In this document: positions 8,162 through 18,699 of the stretch, one piece after another | How positions within the stretch are numbered: the stretch's first letter is position 1 | Layout of the letters: every line of letters begins with the position of its first letter | Source: Candidatus Dadabacteria bacterium | GTDB lineage: Bacteria > Desulfobacterota_D > UBA1144 > Nemesobacterales > Nemesobacteraceae | Reading direction: 5' to 3' | Assembly: GCA_009837205.1 (NCBI GenBank) | Contig: VXTZ01000008.1 | Coordinates: 1 to 51,968, forward strand | Length of the DNA: 51,968 bases | The notes under the pieces: model-generated | Databases searched by the model: none | Told to the model about the DNA's origin: nothing | The model's input: the letters and a program-made list of their open reading frames with translations, nothing else | Position numbers and translations under genes: made by a program

Positions 8162-9868
8162 TCAGGCCCTTTTGCCCTCCGAGCGGCGGCTCCATGAATC
8201 CCTAAGGGAAACCGTCCTGTTAAAAACAGGCGCGCCAGAAGCCGAATCCACGGAATCAAGGATGAAATACCCCTTCCTCTCAAACTGGTAGTTAATCCCC
8301 AACGGATTTACCACATTCACAAGAGCCCGTTCTGCCACGCAGTCTTCAAGGACCTGCAGTGAATCGGGATTCAGAAATTCGGTGAATTCCCTCTGCTTGT
8401 CGGCCATAGGATTGGGAACGGTAAAAAGTCTGTCGTAGAGTCTTACGGTCACCCTCGAGGCGTTTTTCGCGCAAACCCAGTGTATGGTGCCTCTTACCTT
8501 TCTTCCGTCAGGCGCGCTCCCGCCTCTTGTTTCGGGGTCGTATTCACAGTGAACCTCGGTTACCTCTCCGGTCGTCGGGTCGCGCTCAAAACCCACGCAC
8601 CTCACTATGTAGGCGTAGCGCAGGCGCACTTCGGAACCGGGGGAGAGCCTGTAGAACTTTTTCGGCGGATCCTCCATGAAATCATCCCTTTCAATGAAAA
8701 GCTCTTTTGAAAAAGGAACCTTTCTTTTTCCCATGGAGGGATCTTCCGGATTGTTTACCGCTTCGAGCTCCTCTTCTGCGTCTTCGGGATAATTAATTAT
8801 CACCACCTTCAGCGGGTCAAGCACCGCCATAACCCTCTGCGCCCTCTTGTTAAGATCTTCCCTTACGCTGTGCTCGAGAAGCTCCACGTCTATCATGCTG
8901 TCCTGTTTCGTGATACCTATTTTCCGACAGAAATCCCTTATCGACTCAGGGGTGTATCCTCTTCTGCGCAATCCCGAGATCGTGGGCATCCTGGGATCGT
9001 CCCACCCGCTTACGTATCCCTCGGAAACCAGCTTCATGAGATTTCTTTTGCTGAGAACCGTGTAGCTGAGGTTGAGCCTCGCGAACTCAATCTGCTGGGA
9101 ATGATATATGCCGAGCTGGGCGATAAACCAGTCGTAAAGAGGCCGGTGGTCCTCAAACTCAAGAGTGCAGAGCGAATGTGTGATGCCCTCAATGGAGTCG
9201 CTCTGTCCGTGGGCCCAGTCATACATCGGATAAATGGACCAGTAATCCCCGGTGCGGGCATGGGGCTTCTTCATTATCCGGTACATGACCGGGTCGCGCA
9301 TGTTCATATTGCCCGAGGCCATGTCTATTTTCGCCCGAAGCACGTACTGTCCATCGTCGTAATCCCCGTCTCTCATAGCCCGGAAAAGCTTCAGGTTCTC
9401 CTCAACAGATCTCTCCCTAGAAGGGCTCTCCCTGCCGGGTTCCGAAAGCGTTCCCCGGTATTCTCTTATTTCCTCAGCACTCAGGTCGTCCACGTAGGCC
9501 TTCCCCTCGCTTATCAGTCCAAGGGCGTATTCATAGAGCTGCTCGAAATAATCAGAGGCGTAATAGATCCTATCCTCCCAGTCAAACCCGAGCCATCTGA
9601 CGTCTTCCTTGATAGCCTCTTCATATGTTACGTCTTCCTTTGAGGGATTGGTGTCGTCAAAGCGCAGGTTGCATGTTCCGGCAAATTCCTCGGCTATACC
9701 GAAATTAAGACATATGGATTTCGCATGGCCTATATGGAGATAGCCGTTGGGCTCGGGAGGAAAACGGGTAACGGGCTTTGCGATACCGCCCTGAAGATCG
9801 CTTCTTATCTTGGTTCTTATGAAATCTTCGGATTCCGGAGATCCGTCTTTGTCCGTCTTCGATTTCAT
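8162..9868 (-). CDS. glnS: Glutaminyl-tRNA synthetase
   Basis: Charges tRNA-Gln directly. The class I signature is intact: [15 protein letters not shown] near the N-terminus and the KMSKS-equivalent VLSKRN. The catalytic domain is followed by the two-barrel anticodon-binding region and a C-terminal end near [16 protein letters not shown]. The ATG at 9868 gives about 568 residues and a short tail before FIRTKI, close to the E. coli arrangement. A TTG at 9913 would add 15 residues with no better ribosome site. The presence of GlnRS implies that this lineage need not rely on GatCAB for Gln-tRNA. Confidence 0.96.
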   Translation of the reverse strand: MKSKTDKDGSPESEDFIRTKIRSDLQGGIAKPVTRFPPEPNGYLHIGHAKSICLNFGIAEEFAGTCNLRFDDTNPSKEDVTYEEAIKEDVRWLGFDWEDRIYYASDYFEQLYEYALGLISEGKAYVDDLSAEEIREYRGTLSEPGRESPSRERSVEENLKLFRAMRDGDYDDGQYVLRAKIDMASGNMNMRDPVMYRIMKKPHARTGDYWSIYPMYDWAHGQSDSIEGITHSLCTLEFEDHRPLYDWFIAQLGIYHSQQIEFARLNLSYTVLSKRNLMKLVSEGYVSGWDDPRMPTISGLRRRGYTPESIRDFCRKIGITKQDSMIDVELLEHSVREDLNKRAQRVMAVLDPLKVVIINYPEDAEEELEAVNNPEDPSMGKRKVPFSKELFIERDDFMEDPPKKFYRLSPGSEVRLRYAYIVRCVGFERDPTTGEVTEVHCEYDPETRGGSAPDGRKVRGTIHWVCAKNASRVTVRLYDRLFTVPNPMADKQREFTEFLNPDSLQVLEDCVAERALVNVVNPLGINYQFERKGYFILDSVDSASGAPVFNRTVSLRDSWSRRSEGKRA

Positions 9869-9977
9869 GGTTATGCGCGATAACACCCACAGAACAAGAG
9901 GATGAAGTTCCAAGTTGCGGACACTAGGTGGCCCTCTTTTTCCTTCCGGGCGGTTCCACGCGGCAGGGAAAACCGCA

Positions 9978-10532
9978 CTATTTCCATTTTATGTTGCACC
10001 CGATGCTCGGAATCTGTTCCCATTCGATTGTCTGGCCCGCTATAATGGAGTCGAGTGCCATACGCATATCCTTTCCGGTAACCGGTTTTCCGTTTCCGGG
10101 TCTTGAGTCGTCAAACTGCCCCCTGTATATGCATTTCAGGTCGCGGTCGTAAACGAAAAAGTCGGGGGTGCAGGCAGCATCATAGACCTTGGCGATCTCC
10201 TGCGTCTCATCGAACAGATAGGGAAACGAGTATCCCTTTTCCTCTGCAACTTCCTTCATTCTCTCGGGAGAATCATCAGGATAGTTCTCAATGTCGTTTG
10301 AATTTATCGCTATGAAGGAAACTCCCTTGGAAATGTACTCATCGGCAACTTCCACCAGCCCATCCTGCAGGTGCTTTACGTAAGGACAATGGTTGCATAT
10401 AAACATAAGCACCGTGGCAACATCCGACTTGAGATCGCCAAGCGACAGTTCGCTACCGCTTACAGCATCCGGCAACCGGAAGTCGGGAGCCTCGCTCCCC
10501 AAGGGAATCATCGTCGATAGAGTCTTAACCAT
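9978..10532 (-). CDS. Thioredoxin-like AhpC/TSA-family protein
   Basis: This 184-residue protein has a thioredoxin fold with a CNHC motif at residues 46-49 inside [12 protein letters not shown], a pattern typical of a family of peroxiredoxin/ResA-like proteins. It has no signal peptide, so it is probably a cytoplasmic thiol reductase or peroxidase. The C-terminal part keeps the family stretch [20 protein letters not shown]. It lies 27 nt downstream of the CDGSH gene, so both may be cotranscribed in redox or Fe-S maintenance. Confidence 0.88.
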   Translation of the reverse strand: MVKTLSTMIPLGSEAPDFRLPDAVSGSELSLGDLKSDVATVLMFICNHCPYVKHLQDGLVEVADEYISKGVSFIAINSNDIENYPDDSPERMKEVAEEKGYSFPYLFDETQEIAKVYDAACTPDFFVYDRDLKCIYRGQFDDSRPGNGKPVTGKDMRMALDSIIAGQTIEWEQIPSIGCNIKWK

Positions 10533-10559
10533 TTTTATCTTCTCCTAGTTCTTAGGCTA

Positions 10560-10967
10560 TTAGTCAGTGAAACCGATCTGCTTGTGTGAACCATCGCAAA
10601 ACGGCTTGTTCTCAGAAGCCCCGCAGCGGCAGAGATAATAAGGATCATCCCCCGAGAGCCCCGAATCATCCTCAACGCAAAGTTCAATATCTCCGCAAAC
10701 CTCGTAGGGGCCGTTTTTAAGCGACCTTATAACCGCGTCCCCTTCCTTGGCGGGAGCAGAAGATTCGCCAGACGGAAGACTGCTCTTAAACCCCGCCCCC
10801 CTGTGCGAACCGTCGCAAAACGGCTTGTTTCCAGAGGTCCCGCAACGGCAAAGAGCGGTTTTCTTTTTTATCGCAAGTCCGTTCCCTTCCCCGTCTTCAA
10901 GCAACTCGAGGTCGCTTACAATCAGGGGACCGTCATCCATGATCTCTATTTTGATTTTTTCACTCAT
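10560..10967 (-). CDS. Double CDGSH iron-sulfur domain protein
   Basis: Two CDGSH motifs are complete (CxC-x2-S/T-x3-P-x-CDGSH): CRCGTSGNKPFCDGSH and CRCGASENKPFCDGSH. Each should bind a 2Fe-2S cluster through three Cys and one His. I place the start at the ATG at 10967 (MSEKIKIEI). The frame stays open upstream to 11075, overlapping the thiolase gene, and encodes CPSGRITLTNGPD just before this ATG. That resembles the end of the Fer4-type domain often fused ahead of CDGSH domains, so the protein may descend from a longer fusion. The start is uncertain; the domain call is secure. Confidence 0.88.
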   Translation of the reverse strand: MSEKIKIEIMDDGPLIVSDLELLEDGEGNGLAIKKKTALCRCGTSGNKPFCDGSHRGAGFKSSLPSGESSAPAKEGDAVIRSLKNGPYEVCGDIELCVEDDSGLSGDDPYYLCRCGASENKPFCDGSHKQIGFTD

Positions 10968-11026
10968 ATCGGGCCCATTGGTTAAGGTAATTCGCCCACT
11001 CGGACAGCCGCCGTTTATGTCTGAGT

Positions 11027-12217
11027 TTACATTTTTTCGACAATCATTGCTATACCCATACCGCCTCCCATGCACAGAGAAACCATTCCGTACCCGCCGG
11101 GGCGGACGTTTTCAAATTCATGAAGAAGTTTTACGAGCAGCACCGCCCCCGTGGCCCCCACCGGGTGCCCGAGCGCTATGGCTCCGCCGTTTATGTTCAG
11201 TTTCTCCTCCGCAATGGGAAAATCGCTCAGTACGGCAAGGGACTGCGCCGCGAAGGCTTCGTTGAGTTCAACCAGATCGATATCGTCGATTCCGAGCCCG
11301 GCTTTGTCAAGAGCCATGCGCATTGCGGGAACCGGACCGATCCCCATGATCGCAGGGTCAACACCGGAGATTGCGTAGGACTTAATCGACCCAAGCGGAT
11401 TCAGGCCCAGTTTTTCCGCTTTGCTCTCAGACGTAACGATCAAGGCGGCGGCTCCGTCGTTAATGCCCGATGAGTTTGCCGCGGTTACCGTGCCGTCTTT
11501 CTTGAAAACCGGTCTTAACTTCGAGATATTCTCAAGCGTAACATCCGGCCTCGGATGCTCGTCAGTGTCAAACTGAACGGAACTGCCCCTTCGCCCGGGA
11601 ACAGACACCGGAACTATCTGGGAGGTGAATTTCCCGCTCTCCATCGCGGCTTTGGCTTTCATCTGGCTTGAGTAAGCGAACTCGTCCTGGCGCTCCCTTG
11701 ATATTTCATATCTCTCCGCAAGGTTCTCCGCCGTAACGCCCATGTGGTAATCGTTAAACGCATCCATGAGCCCGTCACACAGAATTCCGTCCACAAGCTC
11801 ATCGGAAGGCGTTGACATCTTGTATCCCCACCTGGCTTTCCGAAGATAGAAGGGAGCCACGCTCATGCTTTCCATCCCTCCTGCCACAATGCATTCGCAG
11901 TCGCCGGACTTTATGGCCTGGGCTGCATTCACGACGGACTGAAGGCCCGAACCACAGACCCTGTTAATGGTAATCGCGGGGGTCTCAGCCTTTAATCCGG
12001 AATTAATCGATATCTGCCTCGCCGGATTCTGCCCTTGTCCCGCTCCCAGTATGTTGCCCATTATGCAGTCATCCACCTGTTCGGGCGGCAGGGACGCCCT
12101 GTTTATAATCTCCTTTAAGACCGCCGTCCCTAGATCAACCGCGGAGACATCCTTAAGCGTTCCTCCGAACGTCCCTATCGCGGTTCTAAGTGGCTCTGAA
12201 AGCACGACTTTTTCCAT
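11027..12217 (-). CDS. Acetyl-CoA C-acetyltransferase (thiolase)
   Basis: A thiolase of 396 residues that condenses two acetyl-CoA or cleaves acetoacetyl-CoA or longer 3-ketoacyl-CoA. The nucleophile is Cys88 (NRVCGSGLQS). The second catalytic pair is His351 (ALGHPVGATGA) and Cys382 (SLCMGGGMG). It is followed by a crotonase only 2 nt away (start of the thiolase to stop of the crotonase), then HBD and ACAD, all on the minus strand, forming a complete C4 acyl-CoA interconversion set. The direction (butyrate/PHB-like synthesis or beta-oxidation) cannot be told from sequence. Confidence 0.94.
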   Translation of the reverse strand: MEKVVLSEPLRTAIGTFGGTLKDVSAVDLGTAVLKEIINRASLPPEQVDDCIMGNILGAGQGQNPARQISINSGLKAETPAITINRVCGSGLQSVVNAAQAIKSGDCECIVAGGMESMSVAPFYLRKARWGYKMSTPSDELVDGILCDGLMDAFNDYHMGVTAENLAERYEISRERQDEFAYSSQMKAKAAMESGKFTSQIVPVSVPGRRGSSVQFDTDEHPRPDVTLENISKLRPVFKKDGTVTAANSSGINDGAAALIVTSESKAEKLGLNPLGSIKSYAISGVDPAIMGIGPVPAMRMALDKAGLGIDDIDLVELNEAFAAQSLAVLSDFPIAEEKLNINGGAIALGHPVGATGAVLLVKLLHEFENVRPGGYGMVSLCMGGGMGIAMIVEKM

Positions 12218-12219
12218 TG

Positions 12220-13002
12220 CTACTCTCCTTTGAACTCAGCCGTTCTCTTCTCAACAAACGCACTCATTCCCTCAACCCTGTCATAGGAATCAAAACACTG
12301 AAATCCCGTTTCCATCTCGTATGCAAGTCCTTCAGAAAGTCCCGTCTCGGATCCCTGATTTATCGCTTTTTTGGCGTAACTGACGGCAAGCGGACTGTTG
12401 CGCGCGATCTGCTGGGCTATTTTCATAACCTCATCCATAAGTTCTCCCTGCTCTACAACCTTATCCACAAGCCCAAGGGCAAGCGCTTCAGCGGCGGTGA
12501 TCATCTCCCCGGTAAAAATCAGTTTCTTGGTTCTTCCAGGTCCTATAAGCTTGGTTGATCTCTGGGTTCCTCCCCAGCAGGGAAAGAGACCTAGCTTGGT
12601 TTCGGGAAAACCCACGCGGGCATTTTCAGAGGCGACTCTTATATCGCATCCAAGCGCAAGTTCAAGTCCTCCTCCCAAGGCGTATCCGTTTATCGCGGCT
12701 ATAACAGGAAAAGATGCCTGCTCCAGATAATCAAAAGCCCCTCTTCCCAAGGCACAGTAATCCTTGAAGTCGTCCGCTGTCATCTGACTCATCTGCCTTA
12801 CGTCGGCCCCGGCGACAAAAGCCTTTCCTCCGGCTCCGGTCACAATCAGCACCTTAATGTTCTCAGCGGGCAACTTTTCGGTCACAAAGTCTTTGAGCTG
12901 TCCTATGGTTTCGCCATTTAGGACATTCATAGACCTCTCTTTGTTAATCGTCAACACTCCCACGCCGTCATCAGTGCTTTCAAACAAAAGATCCTTGTAC
13001 AT
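12220..13002 (-). CDS. Enoyl-CoA hydratase (crotonase)
   Basis: 260 residues with both catalytic glutamates of true enoyl-CoA hydratases: Glu114 in GGGLELALGCD and Glu134 in FPETKLGLFP. The oxyanion segment AFVAGADVRQM is also standard. It should hydrate crotonyl-CoA or longer trans-2-enoyl-CoA. It is packed between the HBD gene (11 nt) and the thiolase (2 nt), which argues for one polycistronic mRNA. Confidence 0.94.
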   Translation of the reverse strand: MYKDLLFESTDDGVGVLTINKERSMNVLNGETIGQLKDFVTEKLPAENIKVLIVTGAGGKAFVAGADVRQMSQMTADDFKDYCALGRGAFDYLEQASFPVIAAINGYALGGGLELALGCDIRVASENARVGFPETKLGLFPCWGGTQRSTKLIGPGRTKKLIFTGEMITAAEALALGLVDKVVEQGELMDEVMKIAQQIARNSPLAVSYAKKAINQGSETGLSEGLAYEMETGFQCFDSYDRVEGMSAFVEKRTAEFKGE

Positions 13003-13013
13003 TTATGCCTCCT

Positions 13014-13898
13014 TTACTTTCTGCCGTATTCAAAAAAGCCTTTTCCAGTCTTTCTGCCCAGATTCCCCGCCCTCACCATTTCCTTAAGCAGGGGAGCGGG
13101 TCTGAATTTCTGGTCTCCATATTCTGTGTAGAGAACGTCAAGTACGCTCAGGGTGACGTCAAGCCCTATAAGATCCGCAAGCGCAAGCGGCCCTATGGGA
13201 TGATTTGCTCCGAGTTTCATGGCATTATCAATCTCTGCCGCCGTGGCAATCCCTTCATCAAGGGTGAAAATCGCTTCGTTTATCATCGGCAGCAGAATCC
13301 TATTTACAACGAATCCAGCCCTGTCTTTTGCCATAATCGGATATTTATCAAGACTCCGCGCAAATTCCATCGTCTCCTCAAGGATCTCAGGCGATGTTTT
13401 AGCAGTATTGATTACTTCAACCAGTTTCATTATCGGTGCGGGATTAAAAAAGTGCATTCCAACAACTTTTTCAGGCCTAGAGGTGTTCATGGCAAGCTCC
13501 GTAACTGAGAGAGTTGATGTGTTAGTGGCAATAATGGTGTCTTCTCCGGCGTTCTCCTCGATCTTGGCAAAAACCGCCTTTTTAAGATCCATATCCTCGC
13601 TTGCGGCCTCAATCACGATATCCGCACCGCTGAAATCACCGTAGTCTTCGGTCGGGTGAATCTTTGAGACGATGAGGGTGACCTGCTCCTTGTCGATTTT
13701 GCCTCTTCGGGCCAGTCTGCCAAGACTTTTTTCTATTTTTGCGACCGCATCCTCCGCAATATCCTTTTCAATATCCAAAAGAACGACGTTTTTTCCCGCT
13801 GAGGCGACAAGCTCCGCTATGCCTGAACCCATAGTGCCAGCCCCCACGATACCTACAGTGTTTATGTTTGACTCGGACATGCTTTTCTCCTGACTCAT
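13014..13898 (-). CDS. 3-Hydroxybutyryl-CoA dehydrogenase family protein
   Basis: This NAD(P)-dependent 3-hydroxyacyl-CoA dehydrogenase (294 residues) converts 3-hydroxyacyl-CoA and 3-ketoacyl-CoA. The dinucleotide loop is GAGTMG (residues 19-24). The catalytic His lies in MHFFNPAPIMKLVE, a family signature. It lacks the fused hydratase of FadB proteins, in line with its separate crotonase neighbour. An alternative start at Met7 (MSESNINTV) is possible. It is the third gene of the acyl-CoA operon. Confidence 0.94.
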   Translation of the reverse strand: MSQEKSMSESNINTVGIVGAGTMGSGIAELVASAGKNVVLLDIEKDIAEDAVAKIEKSLGRLARRGKIDKEQVTLIVSKIHPTEDYGDFSGADIVIEAASEDMDLKKAVFAKIEENAGEDTIIATNTSTLSVTELAMNTSRPEKVVGMHFFNPAPIMKLVEVINTAKTSPEILEETMEFARSLDKYPIMAKDRAGFVVNRILLPMINEAIFTLDEGIATAAEIDNAMKLGANHPIGPLALADLIGLDVTLSVLDVLYTEYGDQKFRPAPLLKEMVRAGNLGRKTGKGFFEYGRK

Positions 13899-13928
13899 AA
13901 CTGATTATGAACCCTGAATTATAACAGC

Positions 13929-15077
13929 TTAGAGCGACTCGGAAAGAACCTGCCTGGCGATAACGATCCTCTGTATCTCAGAGGTTCCTTCATATATCTC
14001 CGTTATCTTGGCGTCGCGGAAATGCCGTTCCACCGGATAATCGGTCGTATATCCATTTCCTCCGTGTATCTGAATGCCCTTGGTCGCCACCCACATCGCT
14101 GTCTCAGAAGCGTAGAGCTTAGCCATGGATGAGTGCTTGGCGTATTTTTCTCCGCGATCTTTCATCAAGGCCGCCTTGCAGGTAAGCAACCTCGAGGCCT
14201 CGATCCTAGTCGCCATGTCGGCAAGCATGAACTGTATCCCCTGAAAATCTGAGATCTTCTTGCCGAAAGCCCCCCTTTCCAGAGAATACCGCGTTGAGGA
14301 ATCGAGAACCGCTTGCGCTATCCCCACGGCCTGGGCCGCGACCCCTATTCTTCCCGCATCAAGAGTTTTCATGGCGACCTTAAAACCTCCTTCCTCTTTG
14401 CCAAGAACCCGGCTCGCCGGCACCTCGCAGTTCTCAAAGACAATCTGCGAGGTGCTCGTCCCCTTTATTCCGAGCTTGCTTTCCGATTTTCCAAGAGAGA
14501 TTCCGGGAGCATCAAGATCAATGATAAATGCCGTGATCCCACTGCTTCGTTTCCTTTTATCGGTCTTTGCGAAAACCACGGCGACTTCCGCCTCGCGACC
14601 GTTCGTAATCCAGCTTTTCGTTCCGTTAAGAATGTAAACCCCGCCTTTTTTCACGGCGCTTGTCTTTATGGCTGCCGCATCCGAACCCGACTCGGGTTCG
14701 CTAAGAGCGAAGCACCCTATGGCCCCCCGGCACATCCGCGACAGATATTCTTCTTTTTGCTCCTCGGTGCCGAAATCAATAATCGGAGCGCACGCAAGGG
14801 AATTATGAGCCATAACTATCGTCCCGGTTGAAGCACACGCCCGTGATATCTCCTCAATGGCGATTACGTATGAGAGGTAGTCAAGACCGCTTCCTCCGTA
14901 GCGCTCTTCAATGAAATGGCCCATAAAACCAAGATCGAACAGTTTTTCCACGATCTCCGAGGGGAAAGTGCTGGTTTTGTCAATTTCGGAGGCAACCGGC
15001 CTGATTTCCTTTTCGGCAAACTCCGAGACGAGATTTTTAATTAAACGCTGCTCTTGCGTAAGAGCCGAAGCGAGCAT
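13929..15077 (-). CDS. Acyl-CoA dehydrogenase (short-chain/butyryl type)
   Basis: An FAD-dependent acyl-CoA dehydrogenase of 382 residues. The N-terminal helical domain, the signature [18 protein letters not shown] and the C-terminal YEGTSEIQR with the catalytic Glu (Glu363) are all present. That Glu position and the overall length match short-chain/butyryl-CoA dehydrogenases. It is the first gene of the operon; the 173 nt upstream (15078-15250) should hold its promoter, though I see no clear consensus. No EtfAB is adjacent. Confidence 0.94.
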   Translation of the reverse strand: MLASALTQEQRLIKNLVSEFAEKEIRPVASEIDKTSTFPSEIVEKLFDLGFMGHFIEERYGGSGLDYLSYVIAIEEISRACASTGTIVMAHNSLACAPIIDFGTEEQKEEYLSRMCRGAIGCFALSEPESGSDAAAIKTSAVKKGGVYILNGTKSWITNGREAEVAVVFAKTDKRKRSSGITAFIIDLDAPGISLGKSESKLGIKGTSTSQIVFENCEVPASRVLGKEEGGFKVAMKTLDAGRIGVAAQAVGIAQAVLDSSTRYSLERGAFGKKISDFQGIQFMLADMATRIEASRLLTCKAALMKDRGEKYAKHSSMAKLYASETAMWVATKGIQIHGGNGYTTDYPVERHFRDAKITEIYEGTSEIQRIVIARQVLSESL

Positions 15078-15250
15078 GGTGTGCGATTCCCTATTTTAGG
15101 ATTTGGGTATGCAGAAATTTTAATTCACCCCTCTCTAAAAGGCAAAAACGTGTGTTTTTCAATTTGTACAGTCAGGGTGCCCAGTGCGGTTTGTTACTTG
15201 CCAATCCTGTTCAGTGAGCCCCCGGGTGCCGTTTTGGTGAACTATCCTTC

Positions 15251-17617
15251 TCACCCTGATAACCGCTTCCCAGAGAAGGCAGGACGCCCATTCAAGTCGA
15301 ACTTCATAAGAAGCGGCGGCAGGAGAAGGAAATCGGCTATTAGGGCTAAAGCGATTACAAGCGCTGTGAGCTTGCCCATCGCTGAATTGAGTTCGAAATT
15401 GGAAAAACTCACCACGATAAAGCCTGCCACAAGCACAAGCGAGGTCGTAAGCAGTGCCTGACCCACGGTTCGGAAGGCAGTCAGTACCGCGTCAGAAGAG
15501 GTGGAACCGAGTTCGCGTCGGGTCCGCTGGTACCTGCTGAGGAAGTGAACAGTATCGTCGACCACGATACCCAGCGTCATGGCCGTTACCATCGAAAGGG
15601 ATACTCCCACTTGTCCGACTGTGAGACCCCATATGCCGAAGCCCAATGCCCCCGGAGTCAGGTTTGGGACCATGCTCGTGATTCCGAGTCGCCATGATCG
15701 CAGTGCGAAGATGAGGATGAAGGAAATTCCAATGAGGGCAAGTGTGGTTCCGACTAGCATGGAGATGATATTTCGGCGGCCGAGATTGGCGAACATCAAC
15801 GTGGTGCCGGCACTCACCTGACCGGAGATATTCGGCGCGTGGCCTGCGAGCCATTGCCGCGCGCGCTGATCAAGCGCGATCACTTCGTTTGATGAGAGCG
15901 TCTGCGTCCTCACTACCATCCGGGTAGCTGACTTGCTAACGTCGATCTGATTGTTGAGATCAAAACCATAGGGTAGAGAGATCTCGTAGAGAAGCAAATA
16001 CTGCGCGGCAAGCTCCCGGTTTGCGGGCAGCCGGTAATAGGCCGGATCGTCTCCGTTCATGCTCTTGTTTAGCCGTCGGAAGGTATCGGTGATGACGCCT
16101 ACATGTATCGTTTCAGGTTGCTCCTTGTACCACTCGGCAAACGCTTCGACGTCGGAGAGATACGCCGGGTCGCTGATCCCACCCGGGGAGTGCGATGGGA
16201 GCGAGTACTCCATAGCATATAAACCGGTGAGGTTGTTAACGATGAATTCAGAGTCTTTTCGGAATTCGATGCTCTCGTCAAAGTAGTGGAGGAAGACGTC
16301 GTTTAGCTCGTTCTGGGAAATCGATGCCACAAGCACTACCACGATCAGCACGGAACCCCAGAGCAACTGGCGGCTTCGGCGTATCACGAACTTGCCGAAC
16401 ATGACTATCAGGGAATTCTCTCGAGGCAGGGATGCGCGTACCCGAACCGGCAGCAGCGAGAGCAACGCCGGCAGAAAAGTTACGGAGAGTACGAACGCTG
16501 CACCTACCCCAAATGCAACGAAGGTACCCAGATGGCGGAAGGGAGGCGAATCGGAGAAGTTCAAGCTCAAAAAGCCGAGCGTGGTTGTCAGGCTCGACAG
16601 GAAGACCGGCTGAAGGTTCACCCGGATCGACTCGACAATCGCATCCCGCCTAGTCCTGCTGCCGCGATTCTCAGACGTGCCGGACACCGCATCATGCATG
16701 TAGTTGACAACGGCGGAATAAATGTGGACGCAGTTGGCAATAGCCACCGTCAGCACGACGACCGGGGAGACCGCCGAAGGTGATGTCATTGGAAGTCCTA
16801 CCCAGCCTCCGATGCCCACAGCGGTCATTACCGACATCGTCACGACGAGCATTATTGCGAACGTTCCAGAAAATCCCCGCGTCAGCAGCAGCAGCATGAA
16901 CGCCATTGCCAAGAAACTCACCGGGATAAGCGTCCTAAGGTCGTCCAGCGACACATCCATAAAGGCCTGGTTAAAAATCACCATTCCAGCCAATCGTACA
17001 TCAATGCCAGGGAAACGCTCCCGAAACTCATTCGCAAGTTTCCGCGAGTGCTCAGCAACCTCCGCACCTTCGCGCATCTGGTCCTCGCCCGGCAACTGCA
17101 ATGTGACGTTTACTCCCGAAACACCGCCGTCACGTGCCAGCAGGCGCCCCGCGAGAGCCGGTTCCGCCAAGGCGATTTCGCGAATCCGTGACCGTTCTTC
17201 AGCATTGCTGAAAGCACTCTCGTCCACAAGTTCACGCACCAATATCTCGTCGCCGTCGGCTTCGGTATGCTGAAAGTTGGTAATGGAATCGACACGGCTT
17301 GCGAATGGGGTCTGCCAAGCCCGTTCGGTGAGCCACTCTGTAGCTTTAAGTGCGAGAGCCGACGTGGCGTCCCGGTCCTCCGGCACGATGGCGAAAAAGA
17401 CGTTGTCGCTCTTGCCGTACATGTCCTCCATCTCCTGGTACTCCAGAAGCTGAGGATTGTTTTTGGAAAAGTAGACGCGGTGGTCGGTCGAAAATTCAAG
17501 CAACAACGTGCCGCTTGTTGCAATCCCGGTCAAGACAATGGCGGCGACTATGATCGGCCACCGGTGCATGATGGCCCAGTTACCCAGCTGCGACTCTATC
17601 TCTCTCAGCAATTTCAT
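15251..17617 (-). CDS. MMPL/RND-family transporter, paralogue 1
   Basis: A large inner-membrane RND-type pump (about 788 residues) with two homologous halves, each with an N-terminal helix, a periplasmic loop and a cluster of membrane segments. GIVVDDTVHFLSRY in the second half is a typical MMPL/SSD-like motif. It belongs to the hydrophobe/sterol-type RND subgroup rather than to drug efflux with MFP and TolC. It is clearly paralogous to the gene at 35097 (shared FRKDSEF/FRRSADF, ADW/AEWYKEQPE, ELAAQYLLLYE). The LolA-like gene lies 229 nt upstream, which suggests a lipid-handling unit. The ATG at 17617 and a TTG at 17626 are both possible starts. Substrate unknown; sterol or lipid export is inference from context. 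Confidence 0.9.
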   Translation of the reverse strand: MKLLREIESQLGNWAIMHRWPIIVAAIVLTGIATSGTLLLEFSTDHRVYFSKNNPQLLEYQEMEDMYGKSDNVFFAIVPEDRDATSALALKATEWLTERAWQTPFASRVDSITNFQHTEADGDEILVRELVDESAFSNAEERSRIREIALAEPALAGRLLARDGGVSGVNVTLQLPGEDQMREGAEVAEHSRKLANEFRERFPGIDVRLAGMVIFNQAFMDVSLDDLRTLIPVSFLAMAFMLLLLTRGFSGTFAIMLVVTMSVMTAVGIGGWVGLPMTSPSAVSPVVVLTVAIANCVHIYSAVVNYMHDAVSGTSENRGSRTRRDAIVESIRVNLQPVFLSSLTTTLGFLSLNFSDSPPFRHLGTFVAFGVGAAFVLSVTFLPALLSLLPVRVRASLPRENSLIVMFGKFVIRRSRQLLWGSVLIVVVLVASISQNELNDVFLHYFDESIEFRKDSEFIVNNLTGLYAMEYSLPSHSPGGISDPAYLSDVEAFAEWYKEQPETIHVGVITDTFRRLNKSMNGDDPAYYRLPANRELAAQYLLLYEISLPYGFDLNNQIDVSKSATRMVVRTQTLSSNEVIALDQRARQWLAGHAPNISGQVSAGTTLMFANLGRRNIISMLVGTTLALIGISFILIFALRSWRLGITSMVPNLTPGALGFGIWGLTVGQVGVSLSMVTAMTLGIVVDDTVHFLSRYQRTRRELGSTSSDAVLTAFRTVGQALLTTSLVLVAGFIVVSFSNFELNSAMGKLTALVIALALIADFLLLPPLLMKFDLNGRPAFSGKRLSG

Positions 17618-17846
17618 TATTGCCAAAACAGGGAATTTGACTTGCGCCCAGGACTAAGGGTCACGTCCCCTCTTTCTGGGTAATGGGATGTAGGAATGGT
17701 CGACGACATAGGTGTTCCACCGTTTTTTATGGGCCTGATGAATCCAACTTACGGAAACTCTCCGTTCGTTGCCTAGTGTGCTCGCCCAATTTCAGCTGCA
17801 GTCACTCCGGCGGACGGCAAACCGGACTGGGCAGTCAAGAAATTCT

Positions 17847-18668
17847 CTACCGTATCCGCTTTAGCGCTGTCTTGGTAAAGTCCTTGGCGTCGAGGTCGGT
17901 CCCGAACTTGTAGTCTGACCATAGCAGCACGGTACTCTTGCCCGTCAGAAGGTTTGTCATCGTTACAGTGCTGCTCCGCCAAAATCGATCAAGGTATTTT
18001 GCATAGCCCTCCACGACCATCGTCTTGAGGTGCTCATCCCTGCGGTCGAAGTAGTGGACCTGAATTGTTCGAAGTTCCTCGCGGTCGAGCCAAACCACCT
18101 GGCGTGAGTACCCGGAATCCTGGCTTTTCGGGATACGCTCCAGAACCAGGCACTTGAGATCACCGCAGGGCTCTTCGCGGATGAACCGGTGAGTAAATTT
18201 CCCGACCTCAACCGCTCCCATGTCCTCGTAGGAGAATTCGCTACCCATGAAAGAGCCGGATTGTTTCGAAGCGCTGATGCCTTTCACCCGCTTAAGGGCG
18301 GGAAGATAGAGCCACTGTTTGTCCGGGCCGGTCTTGTGGGCGTGGACGAGAAAGGCGGTTCCTTTGACATCCCGCGGGTGGTCAAATACAAACAAGGTTC
18401 GATCGCCGTCCTCCTGGGCTTCCATGACCTTGAGGCGGAGTGAGCGCTGGGTTTCTTTCCCCTGTTTGTTACGTAGCGTCATGGTCAGGCTTGCGGTAAA
18501 ATTACCGAAACCCTTCTGGCGCTCCCGGGATTCGGTCGCAATTCTGAGACCTGCCTCCTCAGCGGTACCGCTAAGGAGATCTGAATACGACTCAGCTGGC
18601 CAGAAACAAATTGCAAGAAAGCTCCCAAGTACCGCAAGTATTACGCGTGGGATTGAAAACCGAATCAT
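17847..18668 (-). CDS. LolA-like outer membrane lipoprotein-sorting protein
   Basis: A periplasmic protein of 273 residues with an N-terminal signal (hydrophobic stretch to about residue 28, SYSDLLSG). The body matches the LolA/LppX-like family: FGNFTASLTMTLRN, FDHPRDVKGTAFLVHAH, WLYLPALKRVKGIS and GSFMGSEFSYEDMG. Such proteins have a half-open beta barrel that shields lipids and often sit next to MMPL/RND pumps. AGGAGG lies 4 nt before the ATG. A shared promoter element (18700-18721) is 31 nt upstream. I read it as the periplasmic carrier of the RND pump at 15251. Confidence 0.87.
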   Translation of the reverse strand: MIRFSIPRVILAVLGSFLAICFWPAESYSDLLSGTAEEAGLRIATESRERQKGFGNFTASLTMTLRNKQGKETQRSLRLKVMEAQEDGDRTLFVFDHPRDVKGTAFLVHAHKTGPDKQWLYLPALKRVKGISASKQSGSFMGSEFSYEDMGAVEVGKFTHRFIREEPCGDLKCLVLERIPKSQDSGYSRQVVWLDREELRTIQVHYFDRRDEHLKTMVVEGYAKYLDRFWRSSTVTMTNLLTGKSTVLLWSDYKFGTDLDAKDFTKTALKRIR

Positions 18669-18699
18669 TGGTTCCTCCTGCTAATGGATATAAACAAAA

